The notes: generated by a model not told the origin, from the letters alone. A stretch of DNA of 64,000 nt from Mycolicibacterium cosmeticum (GCF_000613185.1 NZ_CCBB010000003.1:2046001-2110000); one strand, 5' to 3'; shown: positions 33,397 to 42,871, counted from the stretch's first letter. Numbers and translations are program-made.

Positions 33397-34962
33397 ATGG
33401 CCATTTCCGCGTCCGCCGTGCAATCGCACGTGATCACCGACCCGCCCGACGTTCTCGACACCGACATCGCGATCGTCGGGTCCGGCATGGGCGGCGGCAC
33501 CCTGGCCTACGCGCTGCGGGAATCCGGCGCGCGGGTCCTGATCATCGAGCAAGGGGACTTCCTGCCCATCGAGAGGGAGAACTGGTCGTTCGACGCCGTG
33601 CACACCGGAGGCCGGTACAAGAACTCGGCGGCGTGGCGCGACGCCAGCACCGGCACCGACTTCGTGCCGGGCAACTACCACTACGTGGGCGGCTCCACCA
33701 AGCTGTACGGGGCGACACTGCCGCGCTTCCGGGAATGCGACTTCGGCGAGATCGAACACGTCGACGGCGTCTCACCGGCGTGGCCGGTGTCCTACGACGA
33801 GCTCGAGCCGTACTACTGCCAGGCCGAGCGGATGTTCTGGGTGCACAGCAACAAGGGCGAGGATCCCACCGATCCGTGGCGCTCGCAGGATTATCCCTTT
33901 CCCGGTGTGCCGCACGAGGGCGCGATGGCCCGGCTGGTGGAGAGCGCGAAACGGCAAGGATTGCATCCCTTTTCGGCGCCACAGGCGCTGGACCGCCGCC
34001 CCGGAGGTGCTTGCGTCCTGTGTTACACCTGCGATTCGTTCGCCTGCATGGTCGATGCCAAGGGCGACGCCGACGTCGCCGCGGTACGCCCCGCGCTGCA
34101 CGGTGGGGCAGGCAACATCCGGTTGCTGACCAACGCGGAGGTCACCAGACTGGACACCGATGCCACGGGCCGGCGCGTCACCTCGGCGTCGATCATCCAT
34201 AGCGGACGCCGCATCCAGGTGCGGGCCAAGCGTTTCGTGCTTGCCTGTGGCGCGGTGAACACCGCGGCCCTGCTCCTGCGCTCGGCCTCCGATGATCATC
34301 CGAACGGACTGGCCAACAGCTCCGATCAAGTGGGGCGCAACTACATGGCGCATGTCACCACGTTCTTCCTGGCCATCGATCCGCGCCGCAAGAACGAAGC
34401 CGTCTATCAGAAGACGATCGGCATCAACGACTGGTACTCCGCCGGGCCGACCAACAAGTACCCACTCGGCAACGTCCAGGGGTTGGGCAAACTCCGTGGT
34501 CCCCAAGCCAAGATGGGCAAGCCCTGGGTGCCGATGCCGATTCTCGACGAGGTCACCAAATACACCCTGGACCTGTTCATCCAGACCGAAGATCTGCCGC
34601 TGCCCGAGAACCGGGTCACCCTCGGCGCCGGCGGCCAGATCACCTTGACCCGGCGGGAAACCAACCTGGCCGCCCACCACGAACTCATCTCGAACATGAA
34701 GACCGTCGTACGCAAGGCGGGTTTCCCGGTGGTGATGACCCGCAGCCTGGGCGTCGAGGCAACCTCGCATCAGTGCGGCACCGCGGTGATGGGTGACGAC
34801 CCGGCCACCAGTGTCGTCGACGCCGGCCTGCGCACCCACGACCTGGACAACCTGTGGATCGCCGACACCTCGGTCTTCCCGTCCTCGGCCGCGGTCAACC
34901 CCGCGATCACGGCGGCGGCCCTGGCCCTGCGGCTCGGTCACTCCGGCGCGCTCACCGCGTAA
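33397..34962 (+). CDS. GMC-family FAD oxidoreductase
   Basis: A 521-aa flavoprotein. The FAD dinucleotide motif IAIVGSGMGGGTLAYALRES starts at about residue 24. The middle has GGSTKLYGATLPRFRECDF, and the C-terminus has the GMC_C signature HQCGTAVMG and SSAAVNPAITAAALALRLG. A short cysteine cluster (CVLCYTCDSFACM) is present near residue 207. GAGGAG sits about 6 nt before the ATG. The family oxidises alcohol or sugar hydroxyls; some relatives make 3-keto sugars. It is the first enzyme gene of the operon, so it probably starts the pathway. Confidence 0.9.
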   Translation: MAISASAVQSHVITDPPDVLDTDIAIVGSGMGGGTLAYALRESGARVLIIEQGDFLPIERENWSFDAVHTGGRYKNSAAWRDASTGTDFVPGNYHYVGGSTKLYGATLPRFRECDFGEIEHVDGVSPAWPVSYDELEPYYCQAERMFWVHSNKGEDPTDPWRSQDYPFPGVPHEGAMARLVESAKRQGLHPFSAPQALDRRPGGACVLCYTCDSFACMVDAKGDADVAAVRPALHGGAGNIRLLTNAEVTRLDTDATGRRVTSASIIHSGRRIQVRAKRFVLACGAVNTAALLLRSASDDHPNGLANSSDQVGRNYMAHVTTFFLAIDPRRKNEAVYQKTIGINDWYSAGPTNKYPLGNVQGLGKLRGPQAKMGKPWVPMPILDEVTKYTLDLFIQTEDLPLPENRVTLGAGGQITLTRRETNLAAHHELISNMKTVVRKAGFPVVMTRSLGVEATSHQCGTAVMGDDPATSVVDAGLRTHDLDNLWIADTSVFPSSAAVNPAITAAALALRLGHSGALTA

Positions 34963-34998
34963 TCACCTCTGACACAGCACGTTTTCGTTCAGCCGACG

Positions 34999-37059
34999 AT
35001 GGAGAAGCTCGCCGTGAAGACCGACCCTGCCCTGGCCGCCCTGTTCGAGCCGATCACGCTCGGCACCGTGGCGGTCCGTAACCGCATCGTCATGACCGGG
35101 CACGGCACCGGGATGGCCAAGGACTACCTGCCCACCGACCAGCACGTCGCGTACTACCGGGAGCGCGCCATGGGCGGCGCCGGCCTGATCGGGATGGCGT
35201 TCCCGCAAATCCATCCCACCTCGCAGGACGTCCCCGGGGAGCCGCAGGCCTGGCTCCCCGAGATCGTGCCGGGTCTGCGCAAGATCACCGACGCCGTGCA
35301 CCAGTACGGTGCCCGCATCGTCATGCAGCTCGGACACGGTGGACGCCAAGGGCATTCGACCTTCACCGAGCGCGCGTTGTGGGGGCCGTCGAACACGCCG
35401 TGCCCGTTCAACCTCGAGATGCCCAAGGAGATGGAACTCGAGGACATCGACGAGATCGTCGCCGGTCACGCCATCGGCGCCCGGCACGCCAAGCAGGGCG
35501 GTATGGACGGGGTGGAAATACATTCCGGCTACGGTGGTTACCTGCTGGCGTCGTTCCTGTCACCGTTCTCCAACCACCGCGACGACGAGTACGGTGGCTC
35601 ACTGCAGAACCGGATGCGCTTGGTGCTGCGGGTGATCGACGCGGTGCGCGACGAGGTCGGACCCGACTACCTGGTCGGCATCAATCTGCAGGGCGACGAT
35701 TTCAGCCCGGGCGGGCTGACCATCGGGGACGCCCAGCAGATCGCCCAGGCCATCACCGCGACCGGCAAGATCGACTACATCTGCGTGAAGGCCGCCACAT
35801 ACAACGAGGCACACCAAAACGTGCCGGACATGCAGCACCCGAAGCGAATCTGGGAGAGCCTGGCCGCCGCGGTGAAATCCGTCGTGGACGTCCCCGTCAT
35901 CGCGGTCGGCCGGATCAACGACCCGCACGATGCCGCCGATATCCTCAACCTCGGCCACGCCGACCTGGTGGCCATGACCCGCCAGCAGATCGCCGACCCG
36001 GAAACCGTCAACAAGATCGCCGAAGGGCGGCTCGACGAGATCCGCCGCTGCATCGGCTGCAACCAGGGCTGCATCGACCGGTTGTTCGCCATCACCCATT
36101 CGTCGTGTGTGCACAATCCGGCCGCCGGTTACGAGCAGGAACTCGGTGCGGGCACCCTGATCCAGGCCACCTTCCGGCGCCGCGTCGTGGTGATCGGGGC
36201 CGGTCCGGCCGGCATGAAGGCCGCCGAGGTCGCCGCCCGGCAGGGACACGAGGTCATCCTCATCGAGCGCCGCGACCGTACCGGCGGGCAGCTGCGCATC
36301 GCCGAAAGGATCAGGGGCCGTGAAGAAATCCGCGGTGTCATCGACCACCTCGACGTGATGATCCGCAAACACGGCGTGGACCTACGGCTGGGTTGGGCAC
36401 CCAGCGCCGACGACGTACTGGAGCTGCGGCCCGATCACATCATCGTGGCCACCGGCTCGGCCCCCGGACCGGACATCGTCGGCAATCTCGCGCAGGGCAA
36501 GCCCTTCACACCCGGCCTGGACCAAGAGCACGTGCTGTCGGTCTGGGACGTTCTCGAGGACGACAAGCCGGTCGGCCGGCACGTGGTGATCGTCGACGAC
36601 GGAGAGGGCGGCTGGAAGGGGATCGGCCTGGCGCTGCAACTGCGGGCCGACGGCCATGAGGTCGACTTCCTGACACCGCTGCCGTACGTCGGTGCCAAGC
36701 TGGGACCGTTCAGTGCCAACCTGGCGGTGCCGCGGATCCACGCCTCCGGCATGGTGACTCACCCGTTCACCCGGCTGGAAGCGGTCACCGGGTCGACGGT
36801 GGACATCCTGGAGAAGGGCGCCCCGGCCCGAATTGCCAACGTGGACACGGTGATCCTCGCCGGCTGGCACCGTCCCGTCACCGATCTGTACTTCGCGCTC
36901 AAAGGCCGCGGCGTGCCCATCGAGCGGGTCGGCGACGCGATCGCCAGCCGCACCATGATGGACGCCGTCCACGAGGGCGAGCGCGCGGCCCGCCGGATCC
37001 GCGGCAGCGCAGCCGATACCGAGACAGCCGCGGCCGCACCGGCATTCGCCGGGTACTAA
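34999..37059 (+). CDS. OYE-family FMN/4Fe-4S/FAD oxidoreductase (FadH/TMADH-like)
   Basis: A 686-aa, three-cofactor enzyme. The N-terminal FMN barrel spans about residues 10-350 (LFEPITLGTVAVRNRIVMTG; EIHSGYGGYLLASFLSPFSN). A 4Fe-4S cluster motif CIGCNQGCIDRLF with a later Cys (SSCVHNP) follows. C-terminal FAD and NAD-type Rossmann domains start at VVVIGAGPAGMKAAEVAARQ. This matches 2,4-dienoyl-CoA reductase, trimethylamine/histamine dehydrogenase and N-demethylase relatives, including OYE proteins reported with mycofactocin systems. An alternative start is the GTG at 35014, which has GGAG 9 nt upstream. Confidence 0.9.
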   Translation: MEKLAVKTDPALAALFEPITLGTVAVRNRIVMTGHGTGMAKDYLPTDQHVAYYRERAMGGAGLIGMAFPQIHPTSQDVPGEPQAWLPEIVPGLRKITDAVHQYGARIVMQLGHGGRQGHSTFTERALWGPSNTPCPFNLEMPKEMELEDIDEIVAGHAIGARHAKQGGMDGVEIHSGYGGYLLASFLSPFSNHRDDEYGGSLQNRMRLVLRVIDAVRDEVGPDYLVGINLQGDDFSPGGLTIGDAQQIAQAITATGKIDYICVKAATYNEAHQNVPDMQHPKRIWESLAAAVKSVVDVPVIAVGRINDPHDAADILNLGHADLVAMTRQQIADPETVNKIAEGRLDEIRRCIGCNQGCIDRLFAITHSSCVHNPAAGYEQELGAGTLIQATFRRRVVVIGAGPAGMKAAEVAARQGHEVILIERRDRTGGQLRIAERIRGREEIRGVIDHLDVMIRKHGVDLRLGWAPSADDVLELRPDHIIVATGSAPGPDIVGNLAQGKPFTPGLDQEHVLSVWDVLEDDKPVGRHVVIVDDGEGGWKGIGLALQLRADGHEVDFLTPLPYVGAKLGPFSANLAVPRIHASGMVTHPFTRLEAVTGSTVDILEKGAPARIANVDTVILAGWHRPVTDLYFALKGRGVPIERVGDAIASRTMMDAVHEGERAARRIRGSAADTETAAAAPAFAGY

Positions 37060-37064
37060 GCGGC

Positions 37065-38243
37065 ATGGTCTCGGCGCCCACCGAACGCCGGCTGAGGAAG
37101 GCGCGCACCGGCGTCAGCGTGCTGTTCGTGTGCTTCGGCATCAGCATGGCCACCTGGGCCGTGCACCTGCCGTCGGTGCAACGGGCCACCGGGATGTCCA
37201 CGGCCATGGTCGGCACCATCCTGCTGGTCTCCGGGCTGGGCGCCCTGACGGGGATGCAGGTCTGCGGGCCACTGGCCGACCGGCTGGGCGGTGCGACGGT
37301 GGGGCGCTACGCCGCCGGCGCCATGGCGGTGAGCGTCCTCGCACCGCTCGCGGCAACCAGCACGGCGTGGGTAGCCGCGGGAGCCCTGCTCTTCGGTACG
37401 GCCACCGGTGCCGCCGACGTGGCGATGAACACGGCGGCGGTACAGGTCGAACGCGCCTACCGGCAGCCCATCATGGGATCCTTCCATGCCCTCTTCTCGA
37501 TGGGCAGCGTCGCCGGATCGCTCTTGGCGACAATCGGTTTCACCCTCCACCTGACGACGCCGGCGGCATCGGCGGCGGTCGCCGCGGTCGTGCTGGTGGT
37601 GCTGCTGGCCGCCGCCGGACTTCTGCGTGGTGCGCAGCTGGGCGACCCGGCTCCCGTGGCGGCCGGCGAGGTGGCCGCACCGGCGTCGACACACCGGCTG
37701 CAGGTGGTCGTGCTGGGATCGCTGGCCTTCCTGCTGCTGCTGTCCGAAGGTGCGGCGATGGACTGGTCGAGCCTGCATGCCCAACAGCATTTCGGGAGCA
37801 CCCCGGCGCTCGGGTCGATCGCCTTCGGCTGCTTCGTCGCCGCCATGACCGCGGGCAGGTTCTGCGCCGACGCCGTCGCCGGCCGGTTCGGTGCGGTGGC
37901 CACCATTCGGTGGGGCTGCGCGGTTGCCGCGCTGGGCGTGACCACCGTGCTGCTGGCCCCGGACATGCGGCTGGCCTTGGCCGGCTGGGTGCTGTTCGGC
38001 GCCGGACTGGCAGGCGGCATTCCGCAGGTGTTCACCGCCGCAGGCAATATCGGGCCTGGGGCAGGGGCTGCGCTGGCTCGGGTGGTCGGCATGGGTTACG
38101 TGGCGCTGCTGGCCGGGCCGGCGTTGATCGGCTGGCTGGCCGAACTCAGCTCCATCAACACCGCTTTGGCGCTCCCGCTGGGCGCGGTGGTGGTTTGTGC
38201 CCTCGCGGCCACGGCGGTGCGGGCACGGGAGCGACACCCGTAG
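37065..38243 (+). CDS. MFS transporter
   Basis: A 392-aa protein with about 12 hydrophobic segments in two halves split by a loop near residues 195-210. The MFS loop 2-3 motif appears as GPLADRLGGATVGRY, and a second copy as ADAVAGRFGAVATIRWG. The general layout (ATWAVHLPSVQRATG; DVAMNTAAVQVER) resembles the fucose-permease/YfcJ-type group. It starts 5 nt after the OYE gene. It probably imports the operon's substrate or exports a product. Confidence 0.87.
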   Translation: MVSAPTERRLRKARTGVSVLFVCFGISMATWAVHLPSVQRATGMSTAMVGTILLVSGLGALTGMQVCGPLADRLGGATVGRYAAGAMAVSVLAPLAATSTAWVAAGALLFGTATGAADVAMNTAAVQVERAYRQPIMGSFHALFSMGSVAGSLLATIGFTLHLTTPAASAAVAAVVLVVLLAAAGLLRGAQLGDPAPVAAGEVAAPASTHRLQVVVLGSLAFLLLLSEGAAMDWSSLHAQQHFGSTPALGSIAFGCFVAAMTAGRFCADAVAGRFGAVATIRWGCAVAALGVTTVLLAPDMRLALAGWVLFGAGLAGGIPQVFTAAGNIGPGAGAALARVVGMGYVALLAGPALIGWLAELSSINTALALPLGAVVVCALAATAVRARERHP

Positions 38244-38246
38244 GGA

Positions 38247-38277
38247 CTGTGCAGCGAATCGGTGAGGTATTGCACAG
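38247..38277. promoter_or_regulatory. Inverted repeat before the HisD-like gene
   Basis: Arms CTGTGCA (38247-38253) and TGCACAG (38271-38277) are separated by 17 bp in the gap after the MFS gene. TGCACA also occurs upstream of the PucR gene, the GMC gene and the UPF0303 gene, so it may be a regulator half-site. Confidence 0.35.
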
Positions 38278-38379
38278 CTTGAGTCTCCCGACGGTGATCC
38301 ACACCGCACAGACTGGGTTTACGTCCCACCGCGTCCGCGCGTGACGTTTCAGCCAGCAGTACAGCGCAAGGAGAACACA

Positions 38380-39717
38380 GTGTCGGTTCTACTCAAGGCG
38401 CCGGCCGCCCAGGCCGGCACGCCCCACAAGAGCAACCCGCAGGTGGTGGAGACGGTCGCCACCGTACTCGACGACATCCGGGCCAACGGCGATGCCGCGG
38501 TGCGCAAGTACTCCGAGCAGTTCGACAAGTGGGCGCCCGAGTCGTTCCGGTTGTCCGAGGGCCAGATCGCCAAGATCGTCGCGGACCTGCCGTCCACCGT
38601 GATCGACGATCTGTCCTTCGTGCAGCGCCAGGTCCGCAATTTCGCACAGGCGCAACGCGATTCGATGCACGATGTCGAGATCGAGACGCTGCCCGGTGTT
38701 CGCCTGGGGCACAAGCACGTTCCGGTGTCGGCGTCCGGGGCCTATGTGCCGGGCGGGCGGTACCCGTTGACGGCATCGGCACACATGACCGTGGTCACCG
38801 CCAAAGTGGCCGGCGTGGAACGCGTCGCCGCGACCACGCCGCCCAACGTGGGCACGCCACCGCCGATCAGTGTCGCCGCCATGCACCTGGCCGGAGCCGA
38901 CGAGATCTACGTCCTCGGCGGGGTCCAGGCCATCGGTGCGCTGGCCGTGGGTACCGAGACGATCGCCCCGGTCAACCTGCTGACTGGACCGGGTAATGCC
39001 TATGTCGCCGAGGCGAAGCGCCAGATGTTCGGCGAGGTCGGTATCGATCTGTTCGCCGGGCCCACCGAGGTGCTGATCATCGCCGACGACACCGCCGATC
39101 CGTTCGTGGTGGCAGCGGACCTGCTGAGCCAGGCCGAACACGGGCCTGACTCGCCGTGCGTGCTGATCACCACCTCCGAGCGCGTCGGGCGTGAGACGAT
39201 CGCCGAGGTGAACCGCCAGCTGCAGAACCTGCCCACGAGTCCGGTGGCGGCCGTGTCCTGGGAGAACCACGGTGAGGTGCACCTGGTCGAGACGCTGGAG
39301 GACGCCTTCGCCCTTGGCGACACGGTGGCCAGCGAACACGTGCAGATCCTCACCGCCGACCCGCGCCGGGCGCTCACCGAGATGCGCGACTACGGCGCGC
39401 TGTTCCTGGGGGAGAAGACCTGTGTTTCCTTCGGTGACAAGGCGATCGGCACCAACCATGTACTCCCGACGCTCGGTGCCGCCCGGTACACCGGTGGCTT
39501 GTGGGTGGGCAAGTTCCTCAAGACCGTGACGTACCAGGAGATCGACAACGCCGAATCGAGCGCCGAACTCGGCAGGATCTGTGGCCGCGCGGCACGCCTG
39601 GAGAACTTCGAGGGGCACGCCCGCTCGGCCGACGTCCGGGCCGCGAAATTCGGCGCCGACGAACTGCCGTGGACCGAACACCGCTTCACCTCGGAGGCGG
39701 CGACGGTCGGTCAGTAG
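38380..39717 (+). CDS. Histidinol-dehydrogenase-family enzyme (catabolic paralogue)
   Basis: A 445-aa protein. HisD motifs are present: GAYVPGGRYPLTASAHM, TGPGNAYVAEAKRQM, GPTEVLIIADDTADP, the zinc-site LSQAEHGPDSPC and ASEHVQI (catalytic Glu-His). The start is a GTG at 38380 with AAGGAG 6 nt upstream. It lies in a catabolic operon with none of the other his genes, so it is probably a HisD paralogue oxidising another amino alcohol or diol. Sulfopropanediol 3-dehydrogenase (HpsN) is a known example of such a paralogue. The real substrate is unknown. Confidence 0.88.
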   Translation: MSVLLKAPAAQAGTPHKSNPQVVETVATVLDDIRANGDAAVRKYSEQFDKWAPESFRLSEGQIAKIVADLPSTVIDDLSFVQRQVRNFAQAQRDSMHDVEIETLPGVRLGHKHVPVSASGAYVPGGRYPLTASAHMTVVTAKVAGVERVAATTPPNVGTPPPISVAAMHLAGADEIYVLGGVQAIGALAVGTETIAPVNLLTGPGNAYVAEAKRQMFGEVGIDLFAGPTEVLIIADDTADPFVVAADLLSQAEHGPDSPCVLITTSERVGRETIAEVNRQLQNLPTSPVAAVSWENHGEVHLVETLEDAFALGDTVASEHVQILTADPRRALTEMRDYGALFLGEKTCVSFGDKAIGTNHVLPTLGAARYTGGLWVGKFLKTVTYQEIDNAESSAELGRICGRAARLENFEGHARSADVRAAKFGADELPWTEHRFTSEAATVGQ

Positions 39718-39743
39718 CCCGAGCCAGACTTCAGGAGGAATCG

Positions 39744-40286
39744 ATGCCCGCTCCCACGCTGCCCACGTTGCGGGCCGTGGATCACGTCGCCTATACCGTG
39801 CCCGACCTCGACGAGGCCGTCCGGTTCTTCGTCGACCACTTCGCGGCCGAGCTCGTCTTCACCGACGGTCCCTTCGTCGACGAATCCGGTGACGGGATGC
39901 GCCGCCGGCTCGATGTCGATCCACGGGCCCGCTGCACCATCGCGATGATCCGGATCGGCAAGCACCACAACGTGGAACTGTTCGAGTACAGCGCGCCCGG
40001 TCAACGCATCGAACGCCCCCGCAACAGCGATATCGGGGGGCATCACCTGGCCTTCTACGTCGACGACATCGAGGCCGCGTACGACTACGTGCGGGCGATC
40101 CCCGGCGTCGTCGTGCAGGAGGGTCCCAACGGTGTCGACCCGGCGGCGCCGGTGGCCGGGCAGCGTTGGTTCTACTTCCAGACACCGTGGGGTATGCAGT
40201 TGGAGCTGACCACGTGTGCCACCGAGGGTTTCTACGACGGCCTGCCCGGCGCCGGCATGGCCCCGCCGAGCGCGCAATGGCGATGA
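39744..40286 (+). CDS. VOC/glyoxalase-type metal-dependent protein
   Basis: A 180-aa protein with the vicinal-oxygen-chelate fold. The first module has AVDHVAYTVPDLDEAVRFFVDHF, the second GGHHLAFYVDDIEAAYDYV, and the end has FYFQTPWGMQLELTT. His and Glu at the usual metal-ligand positions (DHV, ELF, GGHH, LELTT) are present. A strong AGGAGG lies just before the ATG. The family includes glyoxalases, extradiol dioxygenases and isomerases/epimerases. In this operon an isomerase or lyase role on a pathway intermediate is plausible. Confidence 0.87.
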   Translation: MPAPTLPTLRAVDHVAYTVPDLDEAVRFFVDHFAAELVFTDGPFVDESGDGMRRRLDVDPRARCTIAMIRIGKHHNVELFEYSAPGQRIERPRNSDIGGHHLAFYVDDIEAAYDYVRAIPGVVVQEGPNGVDPAAPVAGQRWFYFQTPWGMQLELTTCATEGFYDGLPGAGMAPPSAQWR

Positions 40287-41737
40287 CGGCGCAGGCGCCG
40301 CCGGCCGAGCTGCGGCGCGAGCGCGACTCCCTCGGTGACTACGAAGTCCCCGCGTCGGCGTACTACGGCGTGCACACCGCCCGAGCCCTGGACAACTTCC
40401 CGATCTCGGGTATCGCGGTGTCGACCTATCCCCATTTCGTCGATGCCCTGGCCGCGGTGAAACAGGCTGCCGCGCAGGCCAACAGCGAGCTGGACCTGCT
40501 CGATGCGCGGCAGGCGCACGCGATCGTGTCGGCGTGCGGCGAGATCCGGGATGGCCGCCTGCACGACCAGTTCGTGGTGGACGTGGTCCAGGGTGGCGCC
40601 GGCACCTCGACCAACATGAACGCCAATGAGGTGATCGCCAACCGCGCCCTGGAGTTGATGGGACACCGGCGCGGCGACTACGACCGGCTGCATCCCCTCG
40701 AGCATGTGAACCGCAGCCAGAGCACCAACGATGTCTATCCGACCGCGATCAAGGTTGCCTTGCAGGTGCAGATCCGCACGTTGCACGCCACCCTGCTGGC
40801 GGTGGCGGAAGCGTTCGGGCGCAAGGCGACCGAGTTCGCCTCCGTCTTGAAGATGGGCCGCACCCAGCTTCAGGATGCGGTGCCGATGACGCTTGGCCAG
40901 GAATTCAGCACGTACGCGGTCATGGTGGCCGAAGACGCCGACCGGCTGCTGGAGGCGGCGCTGCTGGTATCCGAGATCAACCTCGGCGGCACCGCGATCG
41001 GTACCGGCCTCAACGCTCATCCCCGGTATGCCGCTCTGGCCTGCGAGAGGTTATCCGATATCACCGGTTTCGCGCTGTCGACCGCGGGCAACCTGGTCGA
41101 GGCCACTCAGGATGTCGGCGCCTTCGTCCAACTCTCCGGTGTGCTCAAGCGCACGGCGCTCAAACTGTCCAAGATCTGCAACGACTTGCGGCTGTTGTCC
41201 TCGGGCCCGCGCTCGGGCTTCAACGAGATCAATCTGCCTGCGATGCAGGCCGGTTCGAGCATCATGCCGGGGAAGGTGAACCCGGTCATCCCGGAAGTGG
41301 TGAATCAGGTCGCCTTCGAGGTCACGGGCAACGACGTGACGATCAGCATGGCCGCCGAGGCCGGGCAGTTACAGCTCAACGCATTCGAGCCGATCATCGC
41401 CCACTGCCTATTCCAGTCGCTGGCGCACCTCGATGCGGCCTGCCGTACCCTCGTCGACCGCTGTATCGTCGGAATCACGGCCAACCGAGACCGGTTGCAC
41501 GACTCGGTGACCCACTCCATCGGGGTCATCACTGCCCTGACTCCCTACATCGGTTACGCCGCTTCGGCCAGAATTGCCAAGACGGCGTCACGCACGGACC
41601 GATCCATCCCGGATCTGGTGGTCGAGGAAGGACTGCTGAGCGCCGAGCAGGTCGACCGGCTTCTCGCCCCCGAGGCTCTGGTCGGACCGCGGGAACTGCT
41701 GTCGATGATCGCCGACAAGAAAGAAGACCTGACATGA
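40283..41737 (+). CDS. aspA: Aspartate ammonia-lyase-like enzyme
   Basis: A 484-aa member of the fumarase/aspartase superfamily. GAGTSTNMNANEVIANRALE and HVNRSQSTNDVYPTAIK match aspartase rather than fumarase (which has GTQTNMN and MSQSSND). The catalytic loop GSSIMPGKVNPVIPE holds the active Ser. The ATG at 40283 overlaps the TGA of the VOC gene; ATG 40277 is possible. The Met usually found in the HVNMSQ segment is Arg here. Canonical activity is aspartate to fumarate plus ammonia. In this operon it may instead release an amino group from an N-substituted or aspartate-like intermediate. Confidence 0.85.
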   Translation: MTAQAPPAELRRERDSLGDYEVPASAYYGVHTARALDNFPISGIAVSTYPHFVDALAAVKQAAAQANSELDLLDARQAHAIVSACGEIRDGRLHDQFVVDVVQGGAGTSTNMNANEVIANRALELMGHRRGDYDRLHPLEHVNRSQSTNDVYPTAIKVALQVQIRTLHATLLAVAEAFGRKATEFASVLKMGRTQLQDAVPMTLGQEFSTYAVMVAEDADRLLEAALLVSEINLGGTAIGTGLNAHPRYAALACERLSDITGFALSTAGNLVEATQDVGAFVQLSGVLKRTALKLSKICNDLRLLSSGPRSGFNEINLPAMQAGSSIMPGKVNPVIPEVVNQVAFEVTGNDVTISMAAEAGQLQLNAFEPIIAHCLFQSLAHLDAACRTLVDRCIVGITANRDRLHDSVTHSIGVITALTPYIGYAASARIAKTASRTDRSIPDLVVEEGLLSAEQVDRLLAPEALVGPRELLSMIADKKEDLT

Positions 41738-42393
41738 CCAACGTCTTGTACCTGTACGGCGGATGGCCCGGCCACAGCCCCTACAACATCGCCGAGTGGA
41801 CCCGCGGCCTGGTTTCGGAGCTGGGCTTCGACATCGAAGAGTCCCAAGACATCTTCACCCTGGACCGCGACCTCACCGGCTACGACCTGATCATCTTGGG
41901 CTGGAACAACGCGCTGACCACCGAGGACCTGTCGGACTCCCAGGAAGACCACCTGCTGGCGGCGGTCGAGGCGGGCACCGGAGTGGCCGCCTGGCACGGC
42001 GCGGCGGCGGCGTTCCGGTCCAGCCTGCGCTACCACCTGATGCTGGGTGGCGACTTCCTGGCTCATCCCGCGGGCGAGGGTCATCCGCAGCCCTACACGG
42101 TGACCATCACCGATCACGACCACGAGGTGACCCGCGGCGTCGACGATTTCCCCGTGGCCTCCGAGCAGTACTACATGTCGGTGGATCCCAACAACACCGT
42201 GCTGGCCGAAACCACCTTCAGCGGTGAGCATTTCGCGTGGTTCGACGGACTGACGAGTCCGGTGGCCTGGGTGCGGCAGTGGGGGAAGGGCCGGGTTTTC
42301 TACCACTCGATCGGCCATGCCCCGCAAGATCTCGCGGGTGAGGACGTGCGACGCCTGACCAAGCAGGGTATTGCCTGGGCCGCGCGCCGGTAA
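41734..42393 (+). CDS. ThuA-like domain protein
   Basis: A 219-aa protein with the glutamine-amidotransferase-like ThuA fold: VLYLYGGWPGHSPYNIAEW, YDLIILGWNNALTTEDLSDSQ, GVAAWHGAAAAFRSSLRYHLMLGGDF, and the end VAWVRQWGKGRVFYHSIGHAP. No catalytic Cys is seen at the amidotransferase elbow (GVAAWHGAA), as is usual for ThuA. The ATG overlaps the aspA-like stop (ATGA). ThuA proteins are linked to disaccharide use through 3-keto intermediates, and a GMC oxidoreductase is in the same operon. The exact role is unknown. Confidence 0.88.
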   Translation: MTNVLYLYGGWPGHSPYNIAEWTRGLVSELGFDIEESQDIFTLDRDLTGYDLIILGWNNALTTEDLSDSQEDHLLAAVEAGTGVAAWHGAAAAFRSSLRYHLMLGGDFLAHPAGEGHPQPYTVTITDHDHEVTRGVDDFPVASEQYYMSVDPNNTVLAETTFSGEHFAWFDGLTSPVAWVRQWGKGRVFYHSIGHAPQDLAGEDVRRLTKQGIAWAARR

Positions 42394-42400
42394 CGGGTTG

Positions 42401-42871
42401 TCACGCCCGGAAGGCGCGCAGCGCCTCGATGACGAACCGGTGATCCTCCTCTTCGGCCAACCCGGACACGCCGACGGCTCCGATCAGCGAGCCCCGCACC
42501 CGCAGCGGCACGGCTCCGCCGGCCAGGGCGATCTCGCTGCGCCGGTAACCGCCCGCCTCGAAGTAGTCCGCCGGTTCGGCGCGCTGCGCACAGGCCAGCG
42601 CCCACGACGAACAGTTGTGCTTGGCGACGGCGCGGAACTTGCGTGCCAACCAGTCGTCGTTGGTCGCCGCCGACCCGGCGAGTGCGGCGTGGAAGACGCG
42701 TTGCTCGCCGAAGTTGATGGCGATCGCAACCGGCAGGGTGCGGGCCGTTGCCGCGCTGACCATCGCGGTACCCAGTGCCCACGCGTCGTGGTATCCGAAG
42801 GACGGGAAATCGAGCGCGGCCTCCTCGGTCACGGCGGCCAGGTGCCGTTCACGCCAGTCGGTCTCGGGCAT
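42401..42871 (-). CDS. UPF0303/DUF336 (HbpS/GlcG-like) protein
   Basis: A 156-aa protein. DFPSFGYHDAWALGTAMVSAA, VFHAALAGSAATNDDWLARKFRAVAKHNCSS, GAVPLRVRGSLIGAVGVSGL and a C-terminal EDHRFVIEALRAF match the UPF0303 branch of the DUF336 family. AAAGGACC precedes the ATG. The family is sometimes called heme-degrading or redox-sensing but also often occurs in catabolic operons as an accessory protein. It is convergent with the ThuA-like gene, 7 bp away, and probably belongs to the same regulon. Confidence 0.82.
   Translation of the reverse strand: MPETDWRERHLAAVTEEAALDFPSFGYHDAWALGTAMVSAATARTLPVAIAINFGEQRVFHAALAGSAATNDDWLARKFRAVAKHNCSSWALACAQRAEPADYFEAGGYRRSEIALAGGAVPLRVRGSLIGAVGVSGLAEEEDHRFVIEALRAFRA

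Noticed and set aside
38380..39717. Canonical hisD of histidine biosynthesis
   Set aside because: No hisC/hisB or other his genes nearby, and the gene lies inside a catabolic operon; kept as a HisD-family paralogue.
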